A stretch of DNA of 64,000 nucleotides, taken from contig NC_061080.1 in NCBI RefSeq assembly GCF_021917145.1, positions 2,461,497 through 2,525,496 of the forward strand, given 5' to 3'. Origin of the DNA: Hypomesus transpacificus (taxonomy: Eukaryota; Chordata; Actinopteri; Osmeriformes; Osmeridae). Shown in pieces: positions 53,462 through 64,000 of this stretch; the stretch's first letter is position 1, and every line of letters begins with the position of its first letter. The position numbers were made by a program, and so were the translations under genes. The notes beneath the pieces were generated by a model. The model saw only the letters and a program-made list of their open reading frames with translations, was not told the DNA's origin and made no database searches.

Positions 53462-56400
53462 TCCACATCTCTCGATGAGATAGTGGAGAGCTGTCGGGTT
53501 CTCAGGTCGGTATTTTTTACAATATCTTTACATGTTTATCCGAACAGGAGTTTTTTGGGGATGCAGTGTTTGTGGTATGGTGTCTTGCAATATCGTCTGT
53601 CATATCAATGATCTGTTGCATATTGGAAAGGTTTAAATGAATGAAATGTGGGCTTTTCGATTAACCAAATATTGTTTTCACCCTATTTGTGTTTTCCCTT
53701 CCTTTCTAAAACCCCTATTCCTTAAAACAGCATAATTGACATCATTTTGATTCATTCCATATTTCATCCCATCCTATTTCAGACAATGAGTGCCACTAAC
53801 CAGCTTGTAACCTTGCTCCCTCGAGCATCTTTGCCCCAGAAACCCCCAGAACACCTAGCCAGCCCGTCTTCCTTCCTTCCTCTCTCCCTGTCTTCTCCTG
53901 TCATTAAGAAGAAACCCATCCGAATACCCTCCTTTGATGTCCAAGGAATCGTCTTGGAAAAATTGATCTCAGAACAGCCTGCTTCACTCAGGTACAGCTG
54001 GTGCGGCGCATTACTTACGGTGCTCTGATTGTCTGTGTCTCACTGGTATTGTACTGTTTTGCAAGTTATTTTTAACAATGTGCTGATTAAAATTTGTTAG
54101 GCTGGTAAATTGGGACTGTAGACCTATTTTTGCTTTGATACTTATAATGGTTATTATTTTGAGTGACATTCTCCTTGTCTTCTGATCTACCTTTCCTCTA
54201 CTTTTACCAAATTACCTCTTCTTGCCCATGGACTCAGAGTGAACTCTATGGCTCCAAATCACGCCCCTCAGCCATCTGTGTCTATGATGTCAATTAACAT
54301 CAAACCGACTAGCTTGCCGTCTTTAATTGGTTTACGTTCAGACAGATTCCATGGAAACAGATATACAACACTTCCGATCGCCAAGCGCAAGGCTAAGCCA
54401 AGCGTCTCTCCCACTCCCATCATGAAACTCTCTCCAATTTCACCCAGACACAAGCTTAATCCCAGCCTCTCTTTTCCCCTTCTGGAGCCAAAGCTTGTCG
54501 TCTCTCCAACACTGTCCCTTCCAGAACCTAAGCCTAGCATCTCTCCAACACTCTCCGTTCCAGAACCTAAGCCTAGCATCTCTCCAACACTCTCCGTTCC
54601 AGAACCTAAGCCTAGCATCTCTCCAACACTCTCCGTTCCAGAACCTAAGCCTAGCATCTCTCCAACACTCTCCCTTCCAGAACCTAAGCCTAGCGTCTCC
54701 CCAATTCTCAGGCTTAGCCCCTCTCCGACCACCCGGTGTCAGACAATGCCTCTGGACAACTCAGGAACAAAACAGAACATCCCCATGCCTACAGAAAGAA
54801 GAGCAAGGTCAATCCCCATTTCTGCCAACAATAGCCAGTCTGAGCTAGGTAAACCTATGTCCCCAACACCAGCAATCCAAGACCAGTCCATACCTGACCA
54901 GGAAGGATTCACCAGCTTCACTCACTGTGGAATACTAAGTCCTATCAGGGTAACTCCCTCTGAGGGTCCACCCCCAAAGTCTGTTGATAACTCTGTCCAG
55001 TTTAGCAGGGACATCGGATGTTCTGGGACTTTCCTTGTAAAAAGTAAGTGTCAGGACCTTAACTTTTTGCAAGCCAGGCTTGGGTTACGTAAAACAGGGA
55101 AGACAAGATTTAGCCCCAGGATTTTTCTGGGTAAGGATGACACCTCCGGTTCAAGGAAGGAAGACACAAATGCTAAACCAAAGCCGTCCAACCAAAATTC
55201 TCCAGAAAGTATTATTTCGCCAACTGGGTGGATGGCCAAACAAAATGTTATCTCAGGATTAGAAGAATGTGAGCTCCCAATGAAAGAATTTCATCCAGTT
55301 CATGTTCGGTGTAGATCACTGAGTGACAAACAGGCCACCCAGTCAAGTCCTAAATCTGAAAAGGCAAATAAGTTCCAACAACCATTACAGAATAGTCGTT
55401 CGTGTCAGCCTGCTAGTGTTGACACTGGTCGTGAGTCTCGAGATCGTGTGGATCCCAATACATCTCTTCCCAAACCTCCAAAGAGAATGTCATGCAAAGC
55501 TGAAAAAACCCCAACAAGTCCGTCCGCACAAAGGGAAACTAAAATACCTTTTATTAAAGGTGAAGTTAGGAAGGGACCAATACTTTCAAAAGACATGGAA
55601 AGTTGCAAGTCATTTCTCAAGGAGTCTTCAAAGACAGTCTCAGATTACTCATTTCAATCTTACCAACAAGCTAGACCTTCCAGATCCTCCAACACGTTCA
55701 AGAATCCAGCATTCTGCAACAGCCCCAAAAGTCAAAGTCCATATACTGACATGCACCCGGTGAAAGTATACAATAGGAAACGTCTGTTAGATGGCATTTC
55801 AGTCTGTGACAATAGCCTTTCCAAACACATCAGTGAGAACCAGGAAGCTATTCCGTCAATTGTAAGATCTGATAACTGTGAGACTCAAAGTCTGGTGATA
55901 CCTCAGAAACAGGAATCTTCCCTCACTTCCTCTTCCCAGACTGACGTGATTAAGGCCTCTAAAGAGGACCATTTGAATCTTGACAAAGTGATCTGCAGTA
56001 GTTCGACAACAAAAGTGAGCAAAATCTGTCCGACTGGATGTTTCATGCTAGACAAAACCATCAGTGAAGACATCACCCAGACACAAAAACATAGTTTCGA
56101 TCCTGAACAGTCCTCACATGTAGCAAAGAACAACATCAACCACAGACGACTGAAATCTGATGCTACGGAACAGCGCCAAACTGGCCCGCCACCTGACTAT
56201 GAGGGGCCCAAGCTGCCACCAGAATATTCCTCAGAAGAATGGACCGCGAGCTGGCTGCTGGCCATGGGATGCAACCAACCCAACACAACCAGGGCTGGCA
56301 GCGATTCAAGAGGGGTCTTTCAACTGGTATCGCAAGCCCAGAGCATAGGATTCCAGAGATCAAATGAGAGAGCCGTCTCTTCATCATGCGCACTGAGTCA

Positions 56401-56757
56401 CCCTCATTCAAGCAGGACATCTGTCACCGATGAGGCACGGGAGTTACATGATACCACCATGCATCACCCTGGTGTGATTCACGTGTCAGTGGGTGAGTAA
56501 GGAGACAACGCTTCCATGACTGCTTGTTGGTAAACAAAAGTTTGTGGCTGTATTTATTACATATTTTGCCAGACAAATTGTCCCACTTTCTTGCTTTGAA
56601 ATGTGAAAGACAAAAGGTAAAGAGTGTGCCAGATGGAGAAGCAAGGGACAGAGAGGACAGTAGGAAAAATAGTGACATATATTATGTCCTTGACCTTAAC
56701 AGTGGTATAAGAGACATGGGTATATTGGATAGATTAAACTATGTTACGGGGAGCTGA
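53462..56757 (+). CDS. Unrecognised proline/serine-rich protein, 3' exons
   Basis: Four in-phase exons: 53462-53509, 53783-53991, 54238-56492 and 56573-56757, about 898 codons; the 5' end is missing. The first reads STSLDEIVESCRVLRS and continues into TMSATNQLVTLL in the second, using the donor at 53510 because the one at 53506 leads to a stop. The large third exon (751 codons) is proline/serine-rich and disordered-looking, with a 13-residue tandem repeat, then basic and Ser-rich stretches, and PPPDYEGPKLPPEYSSEEW near its end. Exon 4 begins after TTTTGCCAG, restores phase, and ends in YYVLDLNSG and a stop at 56755-56757. The composition suggests an SH3/WW-binding scaffold or the tail of a signalling protein. 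I do not recognise the family. Confidence 0.65.
54490..54714 (+). repeat. 39-bp coding tandem repeat
   Basis: Five to six units of 39 bp encode PEPKPSISPTLSV, differing by single bases (GTTCC/CTTCC, ATC/GTC). The reading frame is kept. It lies in the third exon of the unrecognised gene. Confidence 0.9.
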
Positions 56758-57239
56758 AAGGGACCAATACACAAACTGGTCAACTTCAAACACAGACCAT
56801 GCAAGCACATAGAAAGTGTACACAAAAGAGGGTGAAAGAGCACAGCAGCAACAACAATGGCAGGATATGTGAGTATATAAAAGTATCAGTGAACTCTAAC
56901 TGCAATCGATTTACTGTTTCATTGTAAACTACTCAGTGAACAACAGTAGGTACATGATAGATGTACCTACTGTTAGGTTTTAAGATTTTACAATTTACTC
57001 TTCGTGGTACATTCATTTACATGAATAGGAATACAGCAATTTGAATTAAAAAATAACAGATCAAAATGTGGCCATTCATTACTGGTGTGGTTACATTGTT
57101 AGAATTAGTTTGAAACCAGTCTTAATTAATCTTAAATTCTGTTTCATCGAACTTTTATTAAAGTTCTCCCAAAAGTTCCGAAATAAGCTCGGGGTGATGC
57201 CAAAATACCATCCCTGAGGAAAAACTCATTTTTGAGCAT

Positions 57240-57493
57240 GCGTGCTGGATCTCTCAGTTCCCTCTCCTCTTGTCGCCTTGACAACGAAAAAGGGGGGCTC
57301 TCAGTCAGCGAGCTGGGGGGAAGGAGGGAAAGAGGTACCCATTCAAATCACATGACCCGTGTTCTACATCTCGCTGCCTACCGTATCGGACATTCGTCGT
57401 TGGTTATTGTGCCCTGCGTGGATTGAAAGGCAGACTCTGAACTTGCAATTCTTCGTCCTAAACAATTTAGCGATTGAACCCACACAGGAATTG
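57240..57493 (+). other. septin3: Probable promoter and 5' UTR exon of septin3
   Basis: GC-richer DNA ending CACAGGAATTG followed by GTAAGT, a strong donor. The matching acceptor CTTTCCAG ends at 58295, two bases before the septin3 ATG. No ATG upstream is in frame. Confidence 0.5.
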
Positions 57494-58297
57494 GTAAGTA
57501 GAATAGCTAAGGCTAGTCTATGTCTTAACATCACAGACGACATTGAGTTAGCTAGCTCGTTAGCCAACGTTAGCCGGCATGGATGGAGAGACAATGGGTC
57601 AGGTTATGGATGTAGCTAGCCAGCTAATCAGTCCTAATTATTGTGAGTGGAAGGCATTGTTGTTTGAGTTGAATGCAACGTGGACAAGCCACTTTATTTT
57701 GCTTGATTGGAAGCTAGTCCTACCTAGCTAGATTCTCATATTCACAGAATTAGGATTTACAGTCGCAGATTGACACCCATGGGAATAACCGTGGGAAAAA
57801 AGGCACTAACTGAAAATATCCAGTTTCTCGAGAATTTAGGCATAGGTAGCAAGCAAGATAATTTAGCTTAACGCAAAGACAGTTTAACTATTTTTGTCCA
57901 CACAATTTAGATAATCTGCAAGGTAGCCCCACCTAAACCTAATTTGTCAGTATCAGGCTATTGAGTGGCTGTGTACGAAAGGCAGGGAGAGAGCGAAAGG
58001 AAGGTTGTTCAACGATGTGTTCAGTCGAACTGACACAGTGCCTGTTGTCCTGACCTGTCTGATCTGTGTCAAGGCGTGTGTGCACTGTCTCCAAGAGCAG
58101 CAGACCTAGCTACATGTGCATGCCCCGCAGTTAAGGTATCCTGTCTAGAACACTCCAATTATAGACGTCATGCTCAGCCTTATGTCTGTTCCTGAAACCA
58201 TCTGCCATGCAAACAGTGCATGGTTTTTCTTCTCCTCATATTGCTTTGCCATTGGAATTAAGTGGAACAGTTTCGCCCTCCACCCTCCTTTCCAGAC

Positions 58298-61028
58298 ATG
58301 TCTGATATTGTTCCCCCGGAAGTGAGACCCAAACCTGCCGTTCCTGCCAAGCCCCCTCATGTGGCAATTGCACCCCCAGCCACCCCACACACCCCCTCCC
58401 CACAGCAGGCGCCGCCGGTTGGAATTGGTAGCGGGCTCGGTCACGGAGTTGGGGGCCAAGGTATGGGCGGCGGCTCCACACTGCTGGGCTACATCGGGAT
58501 CGACACCATAATCGAGCAGATGAGGAAAAAAACCATGAAGACGGGCTTTGACTTCAACATTATGGTAGTTGGTGAGTAAAGGCTTGGAGCATTAGTGGGT
58601 TTAGAAACAATGTGCAAGTAACTTTGTATCCATAGGATTGAGTGTACTGTAGTGTAAGTTCTGTTGTGTTATTTACTGAGAAAACCATACCAAAAAAAGC
58701 TGTCAAGAACCATCGTGGTGATCCTCATGCTTTGGATGCAGTTCTCAGACTTAGGACGCTTTGTTCTATTTATGATTGCCCTTGCCCTGCGTCATTCTAT
58801 TTCTCGCTCTCCCCTCCTGTCAGGTCAGAGTGGTCTGGGGAAGTCGACTCTGGTCAACACTCTGTTCAAGTCCCAGGTGAGCCGGAGGAGCACGGCCTGG
58901 GGCCGTGACGAGAAGATCCCCAAGACTGTGGAGATCAAGGCAGTGTCACATGGTATGAGATGGGGGTGGGAAAGGGGGTTTATTACAAGCTTCTTTTACA
59001 CGGCCTGTTCAATACGGGAGTGTTGTGCCCTGACTCCATTGACTGCAGCATTGTGTTGTAGGCTATCACTGTGCCAACTGCCCCTTGGCATAGATTGACC
59101 CAACAGACTATGTCCTGCCTTGAGGGTGGCATACACTGGCACAGCTGGAGCATGGTGTCCAACTGTGGAAGTAGCCAGCTGAATCATTCCTCTCTTCCTT
59201 CCCCAGCCAATCAGATCATGTTTTCTCTTCTGTCATCTTTCCAGCTGGTCCAAAGCATTGTAGCTAATTGTACGCAGTGGCTGTGATTTTCACTCTCGTA
59301 GGTAGCCTGCCTTTTTATTTTGAAAGAACAATTCTTTTATTGTTTTTATTCAGTGATTGAGGAGGGTGGAGTCAAGATGAAGTTGACAGTGATTGATACC
59401 CCTGGCTTTGGTGACCAGATCAACAATGAGAACTGGTAAGGTCGGTGTGTGTGTGCGTGTAAGAGAAATCAAACCTATCTGAGATTACTATAGCTTTCAC
59501 ACACTATATTTAGTTTTAGGTCACCTCATTATAATCGGCCATGCACTAATTGTAGAAACTCAATCCCTTTCTTGAGATAAGAGTTGCCTTGCTGCAGAGG
59601 GATTTGTTTTGTAGGGCCCCCTCACTGTCACTTGCTTAAAAACATAGTTCTTTATTATGCAGTGTTCAGTTTGCTTGCAGTTACCACAGAAACACACTCC
59701 TCCCCTCCCTGTGTGTATTCTTAGTCTGAACACCCACCTGGATTTCTCTACTCTGTTTACAGCTGGGAGCCCATCTCAAAGTACATCAATGAGCAGTATG
59801 AGAAGTTCCTGAAGGAGGAGGTGAACATAGCACGAAAGAAGCGCATCCCCGACACAAGGGTCCACTGCTGCTTGTACTTCATCTCACCAACCGGACACTC
59901 GTAAGTTCGAAACAGCACGCCGGAAGAAGGAATGTTAAAGTTGTTTTTTGTTAGTGCTTTGTGGTGCAATTACAACACGCACGCACATGGACTGCGGTTG
60001 TCGTTGTCATGAGTTTAAATTCAACTGCACACACTCAAATACTGACACAGCCTTAGCAGAACTGGGCTCGTCGGCAACATCTTTGTCCTGATTAAGATGA
60101 AGCCAGGCTCATCTGAACCGGAAAATTGCCCTTCACACAAACAGATGCCATCTTTTCTATGCGACAACCCAGTGTGCCATGGTTTTTATCTGGATCATTG
60201 TGACCAAGCAGGATACTTTCTGCGTTGTCACCTACCCAAAGGGCGGAAATTGGACACATCTGTTGTCCAATAAGCTTGGTGTTTGTTATTGAACCAGGGG
60301 ACAGAAAGCATCATGAAATACCCTCCCTTGTTCCCTTATCAGTGAGCCTTAGTTTGAAAATTAAGGGCGAGCATCTACAGAAGCTTATAAAGCCCTCTGC
60401 TTTACTGCCCAGTAATCTACATACACAGAGTATTATGCCCCTTGCACGCCAAACCGACATCCCCTATCCCTCCATCCCCATGATCCTAATACAACAAATT
60501 ATTATTGAACAACATATTATTCTTATAGCTGTCTATGTTAATATAAATTGTCAGCGCTTCTGTGAATACATTGGATTCCCTATGATTTACATTTGAAAGT
60601 TTAAAGCTACATTATATTTCACTGCAATAATCACAATATGAAGGTTTATGTGTTAATGCATGCCTGTACTTCATGTAGTTTTAAAGTGTATTTTGTCTCC
60701 CATTCCATCTCTCCAAATGTCTGTCCTAGAACTTCCTTCATATTAGCATGGTGCAGTGCACTGCTGCATCAATATTTAAGAGACTTTTTAATGTCCAGGC
60801 TTGTTTGTTTGACCGTATGTTTTTAATGATCTTTAAAGGTCAAAGTATCTCTCTGTCTCCCCTCACTTCTCTTCCCTGTCTCCCTGCCTATATCTCTTCC
60901 TGTTTCTCAGTCTCCGGCAGCTGGACATTGAGTTCATGAAGCATCTGAGTCGAGTGGTGAACATTATCCCCATCATCGCTAAGTCTGATACCATGACCCC
61001 CGATGAGAAGATGGAGTTCAAACAGAAG
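58298..61028 (+). CDS. septin3: Septin 3, N-terminal part (continues past the window)
   Basis: GTP-binding cytoskeletal protein of the SEPT3/9/12 group, mainly neuronal and presynaptic in mammals. Exons: 58298-58571, 58824-58952, 59354-59435, 59763-59900 and 60911-61028, all GT-AG, 247 codons in phase. After the start [20 protein letters not shown] there is a Pro/Gly-rich linker longer than in human SEPTIN3. [20 protein letters not shown] follows, then the P-loop GQSGLGKST across exon 1-2, Switch/G3 DTPGFG, and G4-like AKSD. The C-terminal half (septin unique element) lies beyond the window or in unseen exons. The N terminus fits SEPTIN3 better than SEPTIN9, and the neighbours agree. Confidence 0.93.
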
Positions 61029-61933
61029 GTGAGAAACCTACACCGTTGAACTGAAAAATACTGTCTAACTCAAAACATATTTTCGTATCTCCTTCCGAAC
61101 ATTTTACATTTGGTTACATATTTTCTGTTACGGGTATAACAATAGATGTATTCATATTAAACCATTTGGTAAGAGGCTTTCATTTCGGTATACATTTAAA
61201 TCAAAATGATTCATTGAACTAATCTTATTACATTTGGAAAATAAAATCGAGCTTAAAATGTGTGAAATATAATGCTGTCTGTGCTACTGCGCATAACAAG
61301 GCAGCCTAAAAAATGTAATAGGCAATGTGCTGTCTGCCTCTCTCACCCTCAAAGAAAAACACTCTGCTTATGACATGATGGGAGACATGCTGATGCTAAG
61401 TTAGCTAGTTGCAATAGGCTAGCTGTTTTTGTTTTATAGGCTGCTCAAAAGACACCGCCATGTAAGGTATAACTCCATCATTGTTTTTAAGATTTTTATT
61501 AAAAAAAATTCTCTGGCATTTGTACTTTTTGTTGTTGCATGGAAAACATACCAGACCGTGAAACCATTCTATTGTATCAAACCATGAATTTTGTGGACCG
61601 TCACAGTCACACCCATATTTTCAGTGTTGTTGATGCTGGCATGCTTATACCAGTCAAGCAAGTCACTTGTTTATACAGAACTTGTGATAAGTATCTATAA
61701 AGGCGGGAATCTGTGTGTGTCTGTGGCATGATTACCCTTGCAAACTGGGCACTGTATGAAATTTGGCAGGTGTATTGAGCAAGGACATAAAAAATTAATC
61801 TAAATAAACAAATTTGCCGCCATGTTGAGCTCACTGTTTTGATGCATTTGCCACCATGTTGAGCTGATTTTTCTATTGTCATCGTGAGACAAATTTGGAT
61901 ACAGACCCAGCAAACACACAGTAAATTTATGAG
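61029..61933. other. septin3 intron, no gene seen
   Basis: Follows the GTGAGA donor at 61029. AT-rich, with no exon that continues the septin frame. Confidence 0.5.
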
Positions 61934-61936
61934 TTA

Positions 61937-62514
61937 AGGCCGATTTATACTTCTGCGTTTTTACGCACACGCACACGGGGAACGCCCTCTCCGTCAACAA
62001 ACGCCCTCTGCGTGTCCTCGCAGAGCCCTCGCAGAGCTCTGCGTGTGCCTCCTGATTTTCCTGACTATCCGTCTGTCCGTGCGTCTTTTTACGGATACCC
62101 CTTGGCTATGATTGGTTCGTATTAAGAACCGCTTGCGTCAGGGGTGGGGGCGGGGTTGCCGTGACCAACAAGAGAACAGAATCCTTTGACCGCCATTGTT
62201 GTATGTTTTTACAACTCTTATTTCAGCTAAACAGTAGATGTAAATCAGCATCTGAATTTAAATGTGACGAGAAATGGGCAGTGTAGTTGCTGAAAATGTG
62301 CTTATTTTATTGATGAAACGGTTCATTTGTAAATTTGCTCCGACTTTTCGATAACCTAGCTAGCAACGCAGTGCAGCGCCATCTACTGTTCTGGCTGTGA
62401 ATTGCTTTCAGCACGCAGAGCCGTCGGAGTAGTATAAATTCAACTAGTCCGACTCCGTCCGACTCCGTGCATGCGTCTGTCCGTTAACGGAGACGCAGAA
62501 GTATAAATCGGCCT
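61937..62514. mobile_element. PIF-Harbinger-like MITE
   Basis: Termini AGGCCGATTTATACTTCTGC and its inverted counterpart (GCAGAAGTATAAATCGGCCT) bound 578 bp, flanked by TTA on each side (61934-61936 and 62515-62517). A 3-bp TWA duplication and GG-type ends fit PIF/Harbinger. No transposase inside. Confidence 0.82.
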
Positions 62515-62699
62515 TTACCAAGAGATTCTGTTGTAGTGATGTAGTTGGTAATTTGATGACCTGAATTCCGTTTGTTAATGTGAAGAATGATGACATACAA
62601 ATTCAAATTGGACCATCACTAGTTTTCACTCAGTGGTTGCAGGAGGCCAAATGTAACACCCTTGGAAGACCAAAGACTGTGCCAACATGTTAGATCTGT

Positions 62700-63010
62700 T
62701 ACATGCACAACCCCAGAATCTGAATCAGAATTTGGTTTATTCGCCATGTAGGTTTACACAAACACTGAATTTACTGTGGCAAGAAGGTGCAAACAATAAA
62801 CATACGGATCTTAAATTAAATTTAAAAAAAAATAGTCTAACTAATTCAAATTCAACAAAGTGCAACAATCTAAAAATGTATACAATTTAAAATCTAAAAT
62901 ATATATATAAAATTAGGGCTGTCAAGCGATTAAAATATTGAATCGCATTATTTCATATGATTAATCGCAAATCTATTGAATTTATTACATAAAAAAAATG
63001 TATATCAAAT
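62700..63010. repeat. Dispersed fish repeats (fragments)
   Basis: 62710-62800 (GAATCAGAATTTGGTTTATTC and on) resembles a common fish repeat family. 62918-63000 (GGGCTGTCAAGCGATTAAAA with ATTAATCGCAAATC) resembles a widespread hAT-like fish repeat. Identification is from pattern only. Confidence 0.45.
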
Positions 63011-63189
63011 TGTATCCGTTAATATTTTGGGAGGTGAAATAACATTAAAAGGGTGTACTTAAAAACCTCAAATAACTGGAGGAAAGCGAGGAAATTGTGA
63101 GGGACTTTTATTCACTCACACATGCTGTACAATATTGAACATACAACATATTGTTATATATTTAGGAAATATAATCTCAAATTTAACAC

Positions 63190-63225
63190 ATGTACATTTA
63201 GTCATTTAGCAGACGCTCTTATCTT
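63190..63225 (+). mobile_element. SINE-tail fragment
   Basis: TACATTTAGTCATTTAGCAG and the following ACGCTCTTATC match the tail of the SINE at 4252-4450. Confidence 0.6.
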
Positions 63226-63454
63226 ACATGTAGTCACATACTACAGTGTCCGTATAACAAGTTAATTCACTCACAAACTATACTGATTTATAATAAACAT
63301 CCACAAAATCAGACTTGTTCTAGAATATAAAATATATTTATTCCATATTCCCAATGTCCATATTTATAAGACATGTAGTCTCAACATTCAAATTTCACTC
63401 AACAAAACATGACTGTCAGAAGCCCTTACAAAAAACAATCAATAAACCTCTCAA

Positions 63455-64000
63455 AAGAACATTTACATTTATTCATTTAGCAGATGCTTTTATCCAAAGC
63501 GACTTCCAAGAGAGACCTTTATAAAGTGCATAGGTCACTGATAATAACAACAAGATAGCCCCAAAACCTTGCGAGTAACCAAAACATGAAGCACATATTT
63601 TGAACAACCAAAATAAGTGCCAAAGGGAAGAACCACAAGAGCATGTAGTTAAACAAGTTACAATTAAACAACATGAACCGCTATAAGTGCAAGTGTACCT
63701 GTGGAAAAACAAGCAACAATAAAACACAATATATCACAGCAAGTACAAAAATGTAACTCAGTTACCACCAACCACAAGAGCAACAAGTCTCTAAGCAAGA
63801 GCCATTGTGATCCTTGAGGAAACTAACATTGGGTCAAGCAAACCTAAGTACCGTTGTACTCCCAAAACAAGTGCGTCTTGAGCCTTTTCTTGAAGGTGGA
63901 GAGATAGTCAGTGTCTCTGATGGAGGTGGGGAGTTGATTCCACCACTGGGGGGCCAGACAGGAGAAGATTTTGTGTTGAGACCGGGTGGTCTTGAGCGGT
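63455..64000. mobile_element. SINE tail plus an unclassified repeat
   Basis: 63460-63512 repeats the CATTTAGCAGATGCTTTTAT tail. From about 63840 the sequence (GGAGTTGATTCCACCACTGG and flanks) is a pattern I know as highly repeated in fish genomes. It runs off the window, so its ends and class cannot be set. Confidence 0.45.

Noticed and set aside
58664-59098. 144-residue frame around the septin3 P-loop exon
   Set aside because: It runs from intron sequence through the exon in the right frame and out again. The true exon is 58824-58952.

Overview
The window is nuclear DNA of a ray-finned fish (teleost). The evidence is spliced genes with GT-AG introns, a 147-residue fish-type myoglobin, a tRNA-headed SINE of fish type, and many hAT, piggyBac-like and PIF-Harbinger-like MITEs. 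The gene set (cenpm, mb, serhl, smim45, septin3) matches genes of human chromosome 22q12-q13. I cannot name the species.

Layout. 1-1125: upstream intergenic DNA. 1126-2337 (+): cenpm, six coding exons. 2461-4900: repeats, including the source copy of a block duplicated later. 4907-5832 (-): intact mb, three exons, with a SINE 18 bp upstream of its start codon. 7070-9117: a serhl upstream block that recurs twice more. 9341-10290: an inverted-repeat MITE beside a broken THAP-domain relic. 10769-24539 (-): a degenerate endogenous retrovirus-like LTR element (A) with a related element (B, about 11999-19901) inside it. 25002-42424 (+): three tandem serhl-like alpha/beta-hydrolase genes of 12 coding exons each. 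The first has a nonsense codon; the second and third are open. Between them are two relics of myoglobin exon 3. 44327-44527 (+): smim45, with a perfect RFX X-box and a CRE about 0.9 kb upstream. 44819-52619: a complete-looking 7.8-kb CACTG-ended (CMC/CACTA-type) DNA transposon carrying two genes. 53462-56757 (+): 3' exons of a proline/serine-rich protein I do not recognise. 57240-61028 (+): the 5' part of septin3, which runs off the window. 61029-64000: septin3 intron DNA full of dispersed repeats.

History of the serhl array. An mb-serhl block was duplicated in tandem and the new mb copy lost exons 1-2. A later unequal crossover, placed within 67 bp (33287-33353) of one intron, made a chimeric middle gene: its 5' half matches copy 3 and its 3' half matches copy 1. 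Transposon presence/absence supports this independently. A LINE tail is shared only by copies 2 and 3 in the 5' half. A 727-bp hAT element is shared only by copies 1 and 2 in the 3' half, and copy 3 keeps the empty target site.

The most interesting system is the 44819-52619 transposon. One gene encodes four C2H2 fingers plus a DDE transposase with the CMC hallmarks (C-x2-C and LH). The second, spliced gene encodes a PB1-like/SAMD3-like protein of unknown function. The element also has imperfect 18-bp CACTG termini, TA target duplications and a 64-bp subterminal repeat array.
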